Positions 7,401-8,878 of a stretch of 8,878 bases of DNA are shown here, piece after piece. The first letter of the stretch is position 1; the number at the start of each line of letters is the position of its first letter. Position numbers and translations under genes: made by a program. Origin of the DNA: an uncultured Clostridia bacterium (GTDB lineage Bacteria; Bacillota; Clostridia; Oscillospirales; CAG-272); NCBI GenBank assembly GCA_946641795.1, contig CAMPBZ010000038.1:1-8878 (forward strand). The letters are read 5' to 3'. The notes beneath the pieces are model-generated. The model ran no database searches. It saw only the letters and a program-made list of their open reading frames with translations, and was not told the DNA's origin.

Positions 7401-7543
7401 AGCGGGTATGCGCCAACGTGATTGAAATTTCGGAACGGATTTTCAGCGGTTGCGCCGAAAAAACGCCTTCCGAAATAGCTTGCCAATATTGTACCGTTCG
7501 GGAAAACTGCAACCTTGCAAAACCCGGCAAAAAATTCAATTGA
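4499..7543 (+). CDS. addB: AddB, helicase-nuclease subunit B with [4Fe-4S] nuclease domain
   Basis: A 1014-residue subunit of AddAB, the enzyme that resects double-strand breaks up to a Chi site and loads RecA. The N-terminus has an intact Walker A, GPSGSGKS (7-14), on a UvrD-like fold. The middle contains conserved segments such as LIGSAATARAEGIRAAFLLG (568-587). The C-terminal RecB-type nuclease shows Asp865 (GSIDRVD), VDYKTG (881-886, Asp882 and Lys884) and MQLVFYLYAA (901-910). Four cysteines, C723 and C995-x2-C998-x5-C1004, match the arrangement that binds the stabilising iron-sulfur cluster in B. subtilis AddB. The protein is about 150 residues shorter than that homologue, with all motifs present. 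It starts four bases after the upstream stop, with AAAGGCGG (4483-4490) lying inside the preceding gene, so translational coupling is likely. Confidence 0.95.
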   Translation: MLQLICGPSGSGKSAKITELIRQDIESKRICYLLVPEQQAYISERDLPKKLPKNAGLYFKIVNFTGLCRDVFQKFGGSVDLHADQTSRAVLMWEAIRSLDGVLQQYAKCAKSDAALTESMLGTVEDLQNCGVNSQTLEEIAEHLPKEAPLAAKLRDLSAIQATYALLLEERFGESAPDRLLHLAKTLQEHNFFAGANLYVDSFTSFTKPEYDVLTEVIRQCATVTVGLCMDQKPSIHFQNVNETAKRLKKCADLAGSATNRTFLTNETNCRPQALRVLERDLWRFDMQNAEKEELPNKGEDCVSLLACSNIYEEAEAVALNILDLVQNGMHYGDFAVFVRDPERYRGVLDAAMERHGIPCFFSDRTELAAKPLARLILSALRSVGGNYKTQDVITLVKTGLCGVSEREAALFEEYCETWKITGKRFLDNAWSMNPDGFETQMSARATEILETANRVRETVILPLQALDAGLRASRRLSDRLRAVYEYLGKINLQEVLSEQAEKELALGQVREAGESLRLYELVKNAFVLLCKLLPNATVSTAELLTLFEIVFSHSDLGSVPGVHDCVLIGSAATARAEGIRAAFLLGLTEGEFPKNVQSAGILTNAEKQTLREHGLDIEADPKLQSAEELFYVYRAVPKPLEKLYLSYPMLTSKGEENTQSIALRRISYLTGQEPKDFDLPHILPVLAESTAKIEPQDYRVAPWGTGASLRLSKTKINTFVKCPYSYYSQYVLKLRETKDAALANKDDGTFLHFVFEKFLKRMAEDDHYQFPEDEERLKKTVGGIVLEYLNQICPIPVAEMDTRVLHLFSRLQAIAVFLLEDIIVGIQNGSYQPKMFEATIGGEIPDLSLSLSEGRTVHLSGSIDRVDLYKEGDQTFVNIVDYKTGTAKFSLKEVESGRDMQLVFYLYAATKLDPAHSVPAGAYYLLIDKTGEHPTAKKSGFTLGDAESSKENGLEKMTRDEIEALIERVCANVIEISERIFSGCAEKTPSEIACQYCTVRENCNLAKPGKKFN

Positions 7544-7558
7544 GAAAGGAGACCGAAA

Positions 7559-8878
7559 ATGCCAAGTTGGACAATTGCACAAAAAACAGCAATTGAAACG
7601 CACGACAAATTGATTTTGGTCTCCGCCGCGGCAGGCTCCGGCAAAACGGCCGTTCTGACCGAGCGCGTCATCCGCCGCATTCTGGATACCAATTCGGATA
7701 TTACGCTAAACGATTTGCTGATCGTTACCTTTACGCGCGCCGCCGCCGCGGAATTGAAAAGCAAAATTGCAAAAGCGATTGAAAAAGAGCTTGCCAAAGA
7801 AGACCTGCCTGCCCCCGCAAGAGAAAAACTGCAAAACGAGCTTTTACAGCTCGGCGGCGCACAAATCTCCACCATCGACGCCTTCTATTTGCAAATCGTG
7901 CGAAATCATTTTGAAAGTTTGGGGCTTCCCGCCAATTTCCGCCTGGCGGATGAAAACGAATTGCGCGTACTTCAAGAGGAAATTTTGGACGATCTCATTC
8001 CGGAATTTTACAAAAGCTATGAAGAAAAAAGCGGCCCGATTAATCCCGAAAACCCGTTTGATAAAATTCAAAACAACCTTTTTGCCGATTGCATCGACCA
8101 CGTTTTCGACGGCACTTCGTCAAGCAATCTCAACGATATTTTCATCCGGTTTTATACAAGTTTCGGCCGCGTAAAAGGCGGGATCGACGTTTTGCGCCAA
8201 TCCGCCGCGCAACTGCGCGCCGAGGCCGAACTTCCCTTTTTGCAAACGCGCCCCGGCGCCGCCTTTCTTGCCCGGTTTGAGCCGTTTGTACTTTCTTTCT
8301 ATCGCGTTTTAGAGGAGGTAACCACCTACCACCAAACCGATCTCAAAGCGCAACAAAAGCAGGGTGGCGTTCTTGCCGACGATTGCCTACATTGCGAGCT
8401 GGTTTTGCAGTCCCTCCGAGAAAAAAGCTGGGAGCAACTGCAAAAAGCTCTTTCTGCATTTTCATTTACAAGGTTCCAAAACGCGGACGGAACGCCGGAA
8501 TGGTCGCTACGTTACCAAAAAGCAAGAGAAAAATTTAAAGAAAAAATAAAAGAATATACCGTACTTGTAAACGATATTTTCCCCGCCGAGCAAAAGAAGG
8601 TCTTTTTGCAAACCGCCGACTTTGCCGAAATGCTCTATCGCTTTTATTCGGCCTTTCAGGAGCGCTACCGCGCCGAGAAAATTGCGCGCGGAATGCAGGA
8701 TTTCAACGACGTCCGCGATGCGGTGTACCAAATTTTGAACGCGCCCGAAAGCAGTTCGCTTACGGAAGCCATCCGCGGGCAGTATAAAGAGATCTACATT
8801 GACGAATATCAGGACGTTGACGAGATCCAAGACGATATATTTGCCAAAATCGGCGGCAACAACCGCTTTATGGTGGGC
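7559..8878 (+). CDS. addA: AddA, helicase-nuclease subunit A, 5' part only
   Basis: The first 440 residues of the UvrD/RecB-like 3'-5' helicase subunit that partners AddB; the frame runs off the window. Family members exceed 1,100 residues, so only about a third is visible, and the C-terminal nuclease domain is missing. Seen in order: the Q-motif region WTIAQKTAI (4-12), Walker A AAAGSGKT (23-30), motif Ia VTFTRAAAAELK (about 55-66), an ISTIDAFYLQIVRNHF segment, and the Walker B/motif II block YIDEYQDVDEIQ near residues 418-429. Start ATG 7559 has AAGGAG (7546-7551) seven bases upstream. The addB stop is 15 bases before it, which indicates a shared transcript and the standard addB-addA order. 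Confidence 0.95.
   Translation, partial: MPSWTIAQKTAIETHDKLILVSAAAGSGKTAVLTERVIRRILDTNSDITLNDLLIVTFTRAAAAELKSKIAKAIEKELAKEDLPAPAREKLQNELLQLGGAQISTIDAFYLQIVRNHFESLGLPANFRLADENELRVLQEEILDDLIPEFYKSYEEKSGPINPENPFDKIQNNLFADCIDHVFDGTSSSNLNDIFIRFYTSFGRVKGGIDVLRQSAAQLRAEAELPFLQTRPGAAFLARFEPFVLSFYRVLEEVTTYHQTDLKAQQKQGGVLADDCLHCELVLQSLREKSWEQLQKALSAFSFTRFQNADGTPEWSLRYQKAREKFKEKIKEYTVLVNDIFPAEQKKVFLQTADFAEMLYRFYSAFQERYRAEKIARGMQDFNDVRDAVYQILNAPESSSLTEAIRGQYKEIYIDEYQDVDEIQDDIFAKIGGNNRFMVG

Noticed and set aside
6776..7603. A 275-codon minus-strand open frame across the addB-addA junction
   Set aside because: It covers the antisense of the AddB nuclease motifs and the addA ribosome site; no support as a gene.

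Overview
The window looks like ordinary chromosomal DNA of a mid-GC member of the Bacillota, most likely a Clostridia lineage (Oscillospirales-like is a guess). The grounds are an AddAB nuclease pair instead of RecBCD, a Bacillus-type class II fructose-bisphosphate aldolase, a surface-anchored HtrA, purine-rich Shine-Dalgarno sites (AGGAGG, AAGGAG) and TATAAT-type promoters. No mobile element, CRISPR array, tRNA or rRNA gene was seen.

Layout: (1) 1-742, minus strand: fba, cut at its 3' end by the window edge, with a clear promoter at 781-809. (2) 743-900: a 158-base divergent intergenic region. (3) 901-2247, plus strand: a MATE-family exporter. (4) 2231-2261: a hairpin with a perfect 13-bp stem whose loop holds the exporter's stop codon. 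It serves both this gene and the converging htrA. (5) 2271-3488, minus strand: an HtrA/DegP-type serine protease, probably a lipoprotein. (6) 3489-3666: a 178-base divergent intergenic region with a TATAAT for htrA preceded by reiterated TTTCA octamers, and a well-formed extended -10 promoter for the opposite strand. (7) 3667-8878, plus strand: a short QueG-like iron-sulfur protein, addB, and the first 440 codons of addA, closely spaced (gaps of 4 and 15 bases) and probably one operon.

How the genes fit together: AddA and AddB form the helicase-nuclease that processes double-strand breaks for RecA. The QueG-like gene sits immediately upstream and is probably co-transcribed with them; a functional tie is not evident. 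HtrA handles misfolded exported proteins and has promoter repeats that suggest secretion-stress control. Fba is central glycolysis and the MATE protein is an exporter of unknown substrate.

I found no convincing undescribed system. The points most worth a second look are the htrA promoter repeats, the divergent active-site and PDZ sequence of HtrA, and the reduced, altered QueG-like protein.
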